Assembly (NCBI RefSeq): GCF_031432425.1
Contig: NZ_JAVKPH010000008.1
Span: 1-64,000 of the forward strand
Origin: Ruixingdingia sedimenti
Lineage (GTDB): Bacteria > Pseudomonadota > Alphaproteobacteria > Rhodobacterales > Rhodobacteraceae
Length of the DNA: 64,000 nucleotides
Reading direction: 5' to 3'
How positions within the stretch are numbered: the first letter of the stretch is position 1; every line of letters starts with the position of its first letter. The translations under genes and the position numbers were made by a program. The notes beneath the pieces are model-generated. The model did no database searches. It saw only the letters and a program-made list of their open reading frames with translations, and was not told the DNA's origin. Below are positions 41,486-49,428 of this stretch, piece after piece.

Positions 41486-41527
41486 ATGCCGCAGGGCGGG
41501 CCTGCGCGCTGGCCCGTCCTGCGGCAT
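41486..41527. repeat. Long GC-rich inverted repeat between the zinc GTPase and the ygiC-like gene
   Basis: ATGCCGCAGGGCGGGCC (41486-41502) pairs with 41511-41527 over 17 positions with one mismatch and an 8-base loop. It lies in the 166-base divergent region, 39 bases before the ygiC-like start, and has no U-tract. It could be a 5' UTR structure of that gene or a transcription barrier between the two promoters. Confidence 0.55.
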
Positions 41528-41565
41528 CGTGCTATGGGGCGGCGGAATTCCAGTTGGCGGAGACC

Positions 41566-42792
41566 ATGCAGAAGATCGCGCTTCCCGAACGGCCGAACTG
41601 GCGCCAGAAGGCCGAGGAACTGGGCTTTACCTTCGCCGACATGCATGGCGAGCCCTATTGGGACGAAAGTTCCGCCTATCGTTTCACCCTGCGCCAGATC
41701 GAGGACGATCTGGAGGACCCGGCGACGGAGCTGCACGCCATGTGCCGCGAGGCGGTGGCGCAGGTGGTGGCGAGCGAGGAACTGATGGACCGGCTGGCGA
41801 TCCCGGCCGGGCGCCGCGATCTGGTGGCCGAAAGCTGGCGGCGGGGCGAACCCGAAATCTATGGCCGCTTCGATCTGGCCTATGACGGCACCGGCCCGGC
41901 CAAGCTGCTGGAATACAACGCCGACACGCCGACCTCGCTTTACGAAAGCGCGTCGTTCCAATGGGGCTGGCTGGAAGACCAGATCGCCGCCGACCAGCTG
42001 GATGCGGGGGACGATCAGTTCAACGGCATCCACGAGGCGCTGGTGGAACGGTTCCGCGACCTGTTCGCCCCCGGCACGGACCTGCATTTCACCGCCACGG
42101 GCGGCAACCCCGAGGATTATGCGACCGTCGAATGCATGGGCTGGGCCGCGCGCGAGGCGGGTCTGGGCGCGCATTACTGCGATCTGGAAAAGATCGGCCT
42201 GTCGGACGAAGGCCAGTTCCTCGACGACGAGAACCGGGTGATCGGTACGCTGTTCAAGCTCTACCCGTGGGAAGACCTGCTGCGCGACGATTATGCCGCG
42301 CATCTGGCCGGGTCGGGGGCGCTGCTGCTGGAACCGGCGTGGAAGGCGGTTCTGTCGAACAAGGGTATCCTGCCGGTGCTGTGGCAGATGTTCGAGGGGC
42401 ACCCCAACCTTCTGCCCGCGTTCTTTGCCGATGACGTCGCCGATGCGCTGGCAGGGTGCGGCGCGCCTGCCGCCCCCGTGGCCGCCGCTTTCGGCCGCGC
42501 CGCCGAGGCGCTGCGCAAGGGCCATGTGACCAAGCCGGTGTTTTCGCGCGAAGGCGCCTCCGTCGACATCGTGGAATGGGGTGCGGTGCTGGAAACCGCG
42601 CCGAACCGCGACTATGATAATCACCCGCGCATCGTGCAGGCCTATCATCCCCTGCCGGTTTTCGATGGCTTCCGCCCCGTCGTCGGCGCCTGGATCGTGG
42701 GCGAGACCTGTGCCGGCATCGGCCTGCGCGAGGATCGCGCGCGCATCACGCAGGACCTGTCGCGGTTCAAGCCGCATTTCATTCGCGATTGA
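41566..42792 (+). CDS. Glutathionylspermidine synthase-like ATP-grasp protein (YgiC/YjfC family)
   Basis: This 408-residue protein fits the C-terminal ATP-grasp ligase domain of glutathionylspermidine synthase without the amidase half: YDGTGPAKLLEYNADTPTSL, QFNGIHEALVERF, LEPAWKAVLSNKGILPVLW, then HVTKPVFSREGASV. E. coli YgiC and YjfC are of this size; YgiC has been proposed to ligate a peptide or amine, but the substrate is unknown. ATG at 41566 follows GGCGGAGA. It is followed after 19 bases by a DUF1190 lipoprotein, the same ygiC-ygiB pairing as in enterobacteria. Confidence 0.88.
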   Translation: MQKIALPERPNWRQKAEELGFTFADMHGEPYWDESSAYRFTLRQIEDDLEDPATELHAMCREAVAQVVASEELMDRLAIPAGRRDLVAESWRRGEPEIYGRFDLAYDGTGPAKLLEYNADTPTSLYESASFQWGWLEDQIAADQLDAGDDQFNGIHEALVERFRDLFAPGTDLHFTATGGNPEDYATVECMGWAAREAGLGAHYCDLEKIGLSDEGQFLDDENRVIGTLFKLYPWEDLLRDDYAAHLAGSGALLLEPAWKAVLSNKGILPVLWQMFEGHPNLLPAFFADDVADALAGCGAPAAPVAAAFGRAAEALRKGHVTKPVFSREGASVDIVEWGAVLETAPNRDYDNHPRIVQAYHPLPVFDGFRPVVGAWIVGETCAGIGLREDRARITQDLSRFKPHFIRD

Positions 42793-42811
42793 CCAACCGG
42801 GAAGGCCGAAG

Positions 42812-43387
42812 ATGAAGAAACGTTCCTCGCATGTCGCCCTCGCCATCCTTGGCGCCGCCGCCTTCACCCTTGCCGGCTGCGTCGAGGAAAAGGTCGAGGC
42901 AGAGGCCTTCCCCGATCTGACAAGCTGCAAGGCGGCGGCGAACCAGGGCGGGCTTTTTTCGCCCGCCGAATGCGACACCGCCTTTGCCGAGGCGCAGGCG
43001 CTGCATGTCGAATCCGCCCCGCGCTATGACAGCCAGCAGGTGTGCGAGGAAATCCACGGCCCCGGCAACTGCGGCAGCGAACAGCAGGCGGTCAGCGGCG
43101 GGTCGGGGTCGATCTTCATGCCGATGATGATGGGCTATCTGATCGGCAGCATGCTGGGCAACGCCCGCGGCGCGGCGGCGGCGCAGCCGCTCTACAAGAC
43201 CGCCGACGGGCGCTACAGCAATGCGGCGGGCACGGGGACCTATGCGTCCAACAACGGCAAGGGCAAGCTTTCGGCGGCAGAGTTCCAGAAACCCGCTGCG
43301 ACCGTGGGCAAGGCGCCGATGACCAAGGCCACGGCGCAGTCGCGCGGCGGCTTCGGTGCGTCGTCCAGCCGCGGGGTGGGCGGCTGA
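42812..43387 (+). CDS. DUF1190 family lipoprotein (YgiB-like)
   Basis: This 191-residue protein has a lipoprotein signal (VALAILGAAAFTLAGC) with Cys at about residue 22. The DUF1190 region follows with conserved cysteines: FPDLTSCKAAANQGGLFSPA, ECDTAFAEAQ, then QQVCEEIHGPGNCGSEQ. The second half is low in complexity and rich in Gly, Ala and Ser (MGYLIGSMLGNARGAAAAQ). It is probably in the outer membrane or anchored in the periplasm. Function is unknown; it goes with the ygiC-like ligase. It ends exactly where the convergent CoA-transferase gene ends. Confidence 0.85.
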   Translation: MKKRSSHVALAILGAAAFTLAGCVEEKVEAEAFPDLTSCKAAANQGGLFSPAECDTAFAEAQALHVESAPRYDSQQVCEEIHGPGNCGSEQQAVSGGSGSIFMPMMMGYLIGSMLGNARGAAAAQPLYKTADGRYSNAAGTGTYASNNGKGKLSAAEFQKPAATVGKAPMTKATAQSRGGFGASSSRGVGG

Positions 43388-44617
43388 TCAGCCGATCACG
43401 CCCCGGTCGCGTAGCGCCGCCAGCGCCGCCGCGTCCAGCCCCGCCAGCCCGCCGAGAACCGCGTCGGTATCCGCGCCAAGGCCGGGGGGCAGGCGGCGGA
43501 TCTGCGCGGGCGTGGCCGACAGCACGGCGGGAAAGCGGGTAAGCGGCAGTTCGGTGCCCGCGGCGGTGACGTGGCGTTCCAACATGCCGCGCGCAATGAC
43601 CTGCGGATCCTCGAACGCCTGCGCAACGGTGTTGATCGGCCCGCCGGGCACGCCGAAGGACAGCATCGCCGCCAGCACCTCTGCGCGCGGCCGGGGGGCG
43701 AGATCGGCCGCCAGCAGCGATTCCAGCGCCACGCGGTTTTCCACCCGCCCCCGGTTGTCGGCAAAGCGGGGATCGGCGGCGATGTCGTCGCGCCCCAGCA
43801 TCCGGCACAGCGCCTGGAACTGGCCGTCATTGCCCACCGCGACGACGACATGGCCGTCGGCGACCTCGAACGGGCGGTAGGGCACGACATTGGGATGCGC
43901 GTTGCCCATCGGCCGCGGCACCGTGCCGCCGATCAGGTAGTTCGTCCCCTGATTGGCGAGGATGGTGATCGCCGTGTCCAGCAGCGCGCAGTCGATATGC
44001 TGGCCCTCGCCGGTCCGGTCGCGGTGGCGCAGCGCGGCCTGGATGGCGATGGTGGCATAAAGCCCGGTGAAGATGTCGACCACCGGCACGCCGACCTTGG
44101 TAGGCTCGCCCCCGTCCGGGCCGGTGACGCTCATCAACCCGCCGAGCGCCTGGATCAGGAAATCATACCCCCCGCGCGGCGCATAGGGGCCGTCCTGGCC
44201 GAAACCGGTGACGGAACAGTAGACGAGCCGCGGGTTCACCTGCCGCAGGCTGTCATAGTCGAGCCCGTATTTCGCCAGCCCCCCGACCTTGAAATTCTCG
44301 ATCACCACATCGCTTTCCGCCGCCAGCCGCCGGATCAGCCCGGCGCCCTCGGGGCGGGACATGTCGATGGCCACCGCCTGCTTGTTGCGGTTGCAGGCGA
44401 GGTAATAGCCGGTGAAAAGCTGCCCCGGCCCCTCGCCCGCCGCGATGAAGGGCGGGCCCCAGGCGCGGGTATCGTCGCCCCGGCCGGGCTGTTCGACCTT
44501 GATCACCTCTGCCCCCAGATCGCCCAGAATCTGCGCCGCCCAGGGGCCGGCCAGTACGCGGCTGAGGTCGAGAACGCGGATGCCGGAAAGTGCGGCGGCG
44601 GGCGGGGTGGGGGGCAT
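43388..44617 (-). CDS. CaiB/BaiF family (class III) CoA-transferase
   Basis: This 409-residue protein has the family N-terminus LSGIRVLDLSRVLAGPWAAQ, ILGDLGAEVIKVEQPGRGDD, and NRNKQAVAIDMSRPEG. The active Asp is in the SVTGPDGGEPTKVGVPVVDI region. Class III transferases move CoA between an acyl-CoA such as succinyl-CoA and a free acid. It could activate the acid taken in by the importer at 55599-60282. It is divergent from the iclR gene, and the 88-base gap carries operator-like repeats also found at 50961-50996. Confidence 0.9.
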   Translation of the reverse strand: MPPTPPAAALSGIRVLDLSRVLAGPWAAQILGDLGAEVIKVEQPGRGDDTRAWGPPFIAAGEGPGQLFTGYYLACNRNKQAVAIDMSRPEGAGLIRRLAAESDVVIENFKVGGLAKYGLDYDSLRQVNPRLVYCSVTGFGQDGPYAPRGGYDFLIQALGGLMSVTGPDGGEPTKVGVPVVDIFTGLYATIAIQAALRHRDRTGEGQHIDCALLDTAITILANQGTNYLIGGTVPRPMGNAHPNVVPYRPFEVADGHVVVAVGNDGQFQALCRMLGRDDIAADPRFADNRGRVENRVALESLLAADLAPRPRAEVLAAMLSFGVPGGPINTVAQAFEDPQVIARGMLERHVTAAGTELPLTRFPAVLSATPAQIRRLPPGLGADTDAVLGGLAGLDAAALAALRDRGVIG

Positions 44618-44632
44618 GCGGGGCTCCTGCGA

Positions 44633-44660
44633 TATTTCAGTGGTCGAAACCGTATTTCAG
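44633..44660. promoter_or_regulatory. Operator-like repeats between the CoA-transferase and iclR genes
   Basis: TATTTCAG occurs at 44633-44640 and again at 44653-44660, exactly 20 bases apart. The first belongs to an imperfect palindrome TTTC-N7-GAAA (44635-44649). The 16-base string ATTTCAGTGGTCGAAA here matches ATTTCAGTTGACGAAA at 50981-50996 in 14 places. These are probably sites of the IclR regulator encoded next door. Confidence 0.6.
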
Positions 44661-44705
44661 CGATAGGATGGGCCGCATCACCCGCCCATCCGAGAAAGCA
44701 CGACC

Positions 44706-45479
44706 ATGCCGTCCTATCAACCCGTCGCCGCCGCCCTGCGCGGGCTGGAGATCCTGCGCCAGGTGAACGCGCTGCAACCCGCCAGCGTCAAGGCGCTGCA
44801 CCAGGCCACGGGGATCGACAAGGCCACCATCGTGCGGATGCTGGAAACGCTGATCCACGCGGGCTATGTCGCGCAGCATCCGGCCGGCTATCAGGTCACG
44901 GGCCGGGTGCTGCAACTGAGCGCGGGGTTCGACCTGCACCAGAAGGCGGCGCAACTGGCGGGGCCGGTGATGGCGCGGTTTCGGCAGGCGGTGGGCTGGC
45001 CCTCCGACATCGCGGTGCGCGATGGCGATGCGATGATCGTCGTCGGCACCTCGCGCGAACCGGGGCCGCTGTCGTTCAACCGCCGCCCCGGGTTCCGCGC
45101 GCCGATCCCCCAGACCTCGATCGGCAAGGCCTATCTGGCGCATTGCCCCGATACGGAACGGGCAGAGATCCTCGCGCAACTGCGCGCAAGCGCAGAGGGC
45201 GACCCCCTGCCCGCCGACGGGGTGCTGGACCGCATGCTGGCCGGGATCCGCGAACAGGGTTTTGCGGTGATGGATGACGGCTATAGCGAACGGGAATACG
45301 GCGGCACCCTGTGGGCGATGGCGGTGCCGGTGATGGCCGGCGGGCGGCTTTACGGCGCGCTCAACATCATGATGCTGCGGCAGGCGGTGACGCAGGACAT
45401 GGCGCGCGAAACCTACCTGCCGCAATTGCGCGCCGCCGCCGCCGAACTGGCGGCGGCGTTTCGCGACGGCGGGCTCTGA
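44706..45479 (+). CDS. IclR family transcriptional regulator
   Basis: This 257-residue protein has an N-terminal winged helix (AALRGLEILRQVNALQPASV, HQATGIDKATIVRMLETLIH) and a C-terminal ligand domain (FRAPIPQTSIGKAYLAHCPD, DDGYSEREYGGTLWAMAVPV). IclR regulators control aromatic and carboxylic acid breakdown genes. It is divergent from the CoA-transferase and faces the crotonase-dehydrogenase run. Similar operator-like sequences are found both before it and in the 50869-51178 promoter region, so it is the first candidate for the island's main regulator. Confidence 0.9.
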   Translation: MPSYQPVAAALRGLEILRQVNALQPASVKALHQATGIDKATIVRMLETLIHAGYVAQHPAGYQVTGRVLQLSAGFDLHQKAAQLAGPVMARFRQAVGWPSDIAVRDGDAMIVVGTSREPGPLSFNRRPGFRAPIPQTSIGKAYLAHCPDTERAEILAQLRASAEGDPLPADGVLDRMLAGIREQGFAVMDDGYSEREYGGTLWAMAVPVMAGGRLYGALNIMMLRQAVTQDMARETYLPQLRAAAAELAAAFRDGGL

Positions 45480-45505
45480 CCGCCGTCCGGGCGCGCGCGG
45501 GTGCG

Positions 45506-46306
45506 TCATCTGCCGGTCAGTTGCGCGGGGCGGCGTTCCAGCATGGCGGCGACGGATTCCTTGTGGTCGGCGGTGGCATGGGCCAGCGCCTGATAGGCCG
45601 CCGACAGTTCCAGCGCCTGATCCAGCCGCATCTGCCCCGCCTGCCGCAGGATGCGCTTGGTCATCCGCACCGCATGGGTGGGGTTCGCCGCGATCTTGCG
45701 CGCCACGTCGCGGGCGGTTTCCAGCAGGTCGGCATCCGGCACCACGCGCGACACGAGGCCGATCCGCAACGCCTCTGCCGCGTCGATCATCTCGCCGGTC
45801 AGGGCCATCTCGCAGGCTTTGGAAAAGCCCACCACCCGGGGCAGCAGCCACGCCCCGCCATCGCCCGGAATGATGCCGAGCCTGACGAAGCTTTCGGCAA
45901 AGCGCGCCGATTCCCCCGCGATGCGCACGTCGCACATCAGCGTCAGGTCGCACCCCGCGCCCACCGCCGGGCCGTTGACCGCGGCGACCACGGGCAGTTC
46001 CATCGCCTCCATCGCCAGCGGGATGCGCTGGATGCCGGCGCGGTAGTTCTGCCGGGTGCGCGCGGGCAGCGGGTCGTTCAGCCCGCCGCTTTCGCCCATC
46101 TTCTTGATGTTCCCGCCAGAGGAAAACGCGCTGCCGGTTCCCGTCAGCACGATCACGCGGGCCGCCGGGTCGGCCTCTGCCGCGGCCAGCGCGGCCAGGA
46201 TCGCCTCGACCATGGGCAGGTCGGAAATCGCATTGCGCGAGCCGGGGTCGTTGAGCGTCAGCGTGACGATGCCTTCGCCATCCATTTCCGTCAGAACTAG
46301 GGTCAT
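45506..46306 (-). CDS. Enoyl-CoA hydratase/isomerase (crotonase) family protein
   Basis: This 266-residue crotonase has the oxyanion-hole blocks SAFSSGGNIKKM and NGPAVGAGCDLTLMCDVRIA, then RLGIIPGDGGAWLLPRVVG. By eye alignment to rat mitochondrial hydratase, the two catalytic Glu residues are replaced (Glu to Asp in GCDL and to Phe in ESFV), while Asp stands in PGDGG. So plain hydration of enoyl-CoA is doubtful; isomerase, hydrolase or ring-cleavage activity is possible. It is the last gene of a minus-strand run from 50868. Confidence 0.85.
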   Translation of the reverse strand: MTLVLTEMDGEGIVTLTLNDPGSRNAISDLPMVEAILAALAAAEADPAARVIVLTGTGSAFSSGGNIKKMGESGGLNDPLPARTRQNYRAGIQRIPLAMEAMELPVVAAVNGPAVGAGCDLTLMCDVRIAGESARFAESFVRLGIIPGDGGAWLLPRVVGFSKACEMALTGEMIDAAEALRIGLVSRVVPDADLLETARDVARKIAANPTHAVRMTKRILRQAGQMRLDQALELSAAYQALAHATADHKESVAAMLERRPAQLTGR

Positions 46307-46321
46307 GTTGGTCCTTTCCGT

Positions 46322-47470
46322 TCAACGCAGCCCAAGGCCGCGGGCAATGATGCCGCGCAGGATTTCGCGGGTGCCGCCGCGCAGGGAAAAGCTTGGGGCG
46401 GCAAGCAGGGTCCGCGCAAGCGTGGCGGCAAAGGGATCGGCGCTGCCGGGTATCGGTTCGGCCTCTATCAGGCTGCGGGCGATTTCGGGGATCTGCTGTT
46501 CCAGCGTCGTGCCCAGATCCTTGACGATGGTGGCCTGAAGCGCGGGGTTTTCGCCCCGCGACAACATGCCTGCGACGGATTGCGACATCTGCCGCAGCAC
46601 CATCAGATGCGCCGACAGCCGCCCCACCGCCCGCCGCGCCGCCAGATCGGGCGCGGTGCCCAGAACGCGCAGCAGTTCGTTCACCAGCGCGAAGGACGAC
46701 AGGAAACGGTCGGGCCCCGACCGTTCGAACGCCAGTTCCCCCATGACCTGCGTCCAGCCCTGCCCCAACGCGCCCAGAACCGCGGTTTCGGGCAGGAACA
46801 CGTTGTCGAACGCGACCTCGTTGAAGTGATGTTCGCCCGCGATGTCGAGGATCGGGCGGATGCTGATGCCCGGCGTCGTCAGGTCCACCAGCAACTGGCT
46901 GGTGCCGCCGTGGCGGTCGTCGGAACGGTCGGTGCGGCAGAACAGGATCATGTAATGCGCCTTGTGCGCATAGGTGGTCCACAGTTTGGTGCCGTTCACC
47001 CGGAACCCGCCCGGTTCGGGCAGGGCGCGGGTGCGTACCGCCGCAAGGTCCGACCCGCTGTCGGGTTCGGACATGCCGATGCAGAAATAGCATTCGCCCG
47101 CCGCGATCCGGGGCAGGATGGTGCGGCGCTGGTCCTCGGTGCCGTGGTGCAGGATCAGGGGGGCGGACTGGCGGTCCGCGATCCAGTGCGCGGCGACCGG
47201 CGCGCCGGCGGCCAGCAGTTCCTCGATCACCACATAGCGTTCGATGGCGCTGCGCCCGTGCCCGCCATAGGCGCGCGGCAGGGTCATGCCCAGCCATCCG
47301 CGCTGGCCGAGCTTGCGGCTGAAATCCGGGTCGTGCCCGTTCCAGGACCGCGCGCGTTCGGCGGCGGGATAACCGGGGCCGAGCGTTTCCGAAAGGAACG
47401 CCCGCACCTCTGCCCGCAGCGCGGGGAAGGTGGCGTCGTCGGGCGGGGCGGGGAAAGTCAGCAGGCTCAT
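46322..47470 (-). CDS. Acyl-CoA dehydrogenase, larger member of an adjacent pair
   Basis: This 382-residue flavoenzyme has the N-terminal helical domain with RGWLGMTLPRAYGGHGRS, the beta-domain FAD block CYFCIGMSEPDSGSDLAAVR and WTTYAHKAHYMILFCRTD, and a C-terminal domain with ELAFERSGPDRFLSS carrying a candidate catalytic Glu and SLRGGTREILRGIIA at the end. The start overlaps by 4 bases the stop of a second, shorter dehydrogenase. Pairs like this often form heterotetramers acting on bulky or cyclic acyl-CoA, as with PimC/PimD or the FadE pairs of steroid breakdown. Confidence 0.9.
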   Translation of the reverse strand: MSLLTFPAPPDDATFPALRAEVRAFLSETLGPGYPAAERARSWNGHDPDFSRKLGQRGWLGMTLPRAYGGHGRSAIERYVVIEELLAAGAPVAAHWIADRQSAPLILHHGTEDQRRTILPRIAAGECYFCIGMSEPDSGSDLAAVRTRALPEPGGFRVNGTKLWTTYAHKAHYMILFCRTDRSDDRHGGTSQLLVDLTTPGISIRPILDIAGEHHFNEVAFDNVFLPETAVLGALGQGWTQVMGELAFERSGPDRFLSSFALVNELLRVLGTAPDLAARRAVGRLSAHLMVLRQMSQSVAGMLSRGENPALQATIVKDLGTTLEQQIPEIARSLIEAEPIPGSADPFAATLARTLLAAPSFSLRGGTREILRGIIARGLGLR

Positions 47471-48501
47471 GCGGCCTCCGTTCCGGTGAGGAAGGGCCAG
47501 AAACCCCGGGGGCCAAGGGTGCAGGCCAGATCGCCCAAGATCCCGGCCCACTGGCTTTCGGACCCGCATTCGTCGCGCCAGGCCCAGAGGCGCCGGGTCA
47601 GCGGGTGCAGCGGATATTCGGCGGTGAAGCCGATCGCGCCATGCACCTGATGCGCGATCCCGGCGGCGATGCCCGCGGCCTCGCCCGCGCGCAGTTTCGC
47701 CGCCGCGGCGGCCATGGTGAAGGCGCGGGCGTCGCTGCGGGCAAGGGGCAGGGCGGCGGCGGCCATCCCCGCCCCGGCGCGGGCGGCGGCGACTTCGGTC
47801 GCCATCACGGCCAGCGATTGCTGGATCGCCTGGAACTTGCCGATGGCGCGGCCGAACTGCATCCGTTCGTTGGCATAGGCCACCGTCCGGTTCAGCGCCG
47901 CATCCAGTGCCCCCGCCAGCGCCTGTGCGCGCAGCATGGCCATCAGCGCGTGCAGGGTATCGGCGCTGACCGGCGCCGCGGCCTGCGTGTCGGCGGGGGT
48001 GTCGAAGGTCAGGGTGTCGCGCGGTTCGGCGGCGATGTTGTGGCTTTCGTCCACCTGCCAGCCGGTGGTCAGCCGCATCAGCCGGTCGCCCGCCAGCGCC
48101 ACCACCACCGCCGCATCCCGGCCCCAGGGCACGCGCGGCGCCTTCCCCGTGACCCGCCCGCCCGCCAGCGTCAGGCCGGACACCACCGCCGCCGGCCCCT
48201 CTGCCGGGTCCAGCCCCGCCGCGGCCAGCAGCCAGTTGGCCAGCATGGTTTCCGCCAGCGGCACCGGCGCGGCATGGGCGGCGGCGATCTGGACCAGTTG
48301 CAACGCCTCTGCCGCATCCAGCCCGAAGCCGCCCTGATCCTCTGACAGCAGCGCAAGGGGCAGGCCGGCGGCCTCGATGTCGGCCCACAGCGCGGCGGGG
48401 AAGGGGGCGGTGGCGTCGGCCTGCGGGGGGGCGGCGGCGCGCAGCGCCTCGGCATGCGCCCCGAACAGGCGGCGGCCGGTGTCGGCGACCAGATCGCTCA
48501 T
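47467..48501 (-). CDS. Acyl-CoA dehydrogenase, smaller member of an adjacent pair
   Basis: This 344-residue protein is a divergent acyl-CoA dehydrogenase: LPLALLSEDQGGFGLDAAEA and, in the C-terminal domain, TVAYANERMQFGRAIGKFQA, AIQQSLAVMATEV and HQVHGAIGFTAEYPLHPLTR. The middle beta-domain is short and lacks the usual FAD blocks. That fits the non-catalytic partner of a heteromeric enzyme with the gene at 46322-47470. Both ends overlap their neighbours by 4 bases, so three proteins are translationally coupled. Confidence 0.87.
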   Translation of the reverse strand: MSDLVADTGRRLFGAHAEALRAAAPPQADATAPFPAALWADIEAAGLPLALLSEDQGGFGLDAAEALQLVQIAAAHAAPVPLAETMLANWLLAAAGLDPAEGPAAVVSGLTLAGGRVTGKAPRVPWGRDAAVVVALAGDRLMRLTTGWQVDESHNIAAEPRDTLTFDTPADTQAAAPVSADTLHALMAMLRAQALAGALDAALNRTVAYANERMQFGRAIGKFQAIQQSLAVMATEVAAARAGAGMAAAALPLARSDARAFTMAAAAAKLRAGEAAGIAAGIAHQVHGAIGFTAEYPLHPLTRRLWAWRDECGSESQWAGILGDLACTLGPRGFWPFLTGTEAA

Positions 48502-49409
48502 GCCCCTTGCTCCAGCCGGATCGGCGCTACCCCGGCAAGATCCGCCGCATAATCCAGCAGCGCGGTGAAATCCTTGCCCGCATAGTCGCCCGCGCGCGCC
48601 TGCCCCAGAACCGCATGCGCCGCCGCCCCCGCTGGAAGGCCGATGCGCACCGCATTCGCGGCCTCCAGCGCCAGCGTCAGGTCCTTGTGCGCAAGGTCGA
48701 TGGTGAAGCCGGGCGTGGTGTCGCCCGCCAGCACCTTGGTGGCGAAGTTGAACTGGAACTGCCCGTTGGTGCCCGAGGTGCCGGCGTTCACCTCTTTCAG
48801 CATGGCGATGTCGAGCCCCAGTTTCGCCGCCAGCGTCAGCCCCTCTGCCGTGATCTGGGCGATGGACAGGATCATGAAGTTGTTCACCAGCTTGGTGCGG
48901 ATCCCGCTGCCGGTGGGGCCGCAGCGGTGGATGGTGGTGCCCATCTTGTCCAGCAGCGGGCGCACGGCCTCGAAAGCCTGATCGTTCTCGCCGCCCACCA
49001 TGAACAGCGATTCGCCCCGCTGCGCGTGGATCACCAGCCGCCCCACCGGCGCATCGATGAACACCAGCCCCCGCGCCGCGCAGGCGGCGGCGATGCGGTC
49101 GGTGCCGGTGGGGGCGATGGTCGACATGTCCATGACGATCCCGCCCGGCGCGATGACATCGGCCACGCCGCCCTCGCCCAGGATCACCTGTTCGACATGC
49201 GGCGTGGCGGGCAGCATGGTGATGACGATCTGCGCGCCCTCCGCCGCCTCTGCCACCGATGCGGCGAGCGTCGCGCCCAGATCGCGCAGCGGCTCCATCC
49301 GCGCCGGATTCGTGTCGAACACCACCAGTTCCGTGCCCTTGCGCAGGATGTTGGCGGCCATCGGCTGGCCCATCGCGCCAAGGCCGATGAAGGCGATTTT
49401 CCTCGACAT
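48498..49409 (-). CDS. NAD(P)-dependent beta-hydroxyacid dehydrogenase (3-hydroxyisobutyrate dehydrogenase-like)
   Basis: This 303-residue protein has the dinucleotide site IAFIGLGAMGQPMAANIL, the substrate loop FIDAPVGRLVIHAQRGES and catalytic Lys in GIRTKLVNNFMIL. Members act on 3-hydroxyisobutyrate, tartronate semialdehyde, L-threonate or related acids. In this island it could oxidise a hydroxyacid made after beta-oxidation, or reduce a semialdehyde ahead of the aldehyde dehydrogenase just upstream. ATG at 49409 is preceded by GGAGG-like bases. It overlaps the next gene by 4 bases. Confidence 0.87.
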   Translation of the reverse strand: MSRKIAFIGLGAMGQPMAANILRKGTELVVFDTNPARMEPLRDLGATLAASVAEAAEGAQIVITMLPATPHVEQVILGEGGVADVIAPGGIVMDMSTIAPTGTDRIAAACAARGLVFIDAPVGRLVIHAQRGESLFMVGGENDQAFEAVRPLLDKMGTTIHRCGPTGSGIRTKLVNNFMILSIAQITAEGLTLAAKLGLDIAMLKEVNAGTSGTNGQFQFNFATKVLAGDTTPGFTIDLAHKDLTLALEAANAVRIGLPAGAAAHAVLGQARAGDYAGKDFTALLDYAADLAGVAPIRLEQGA

Positions 49410-49428
49410 GGTTCCTCCCTTCCCGGCG

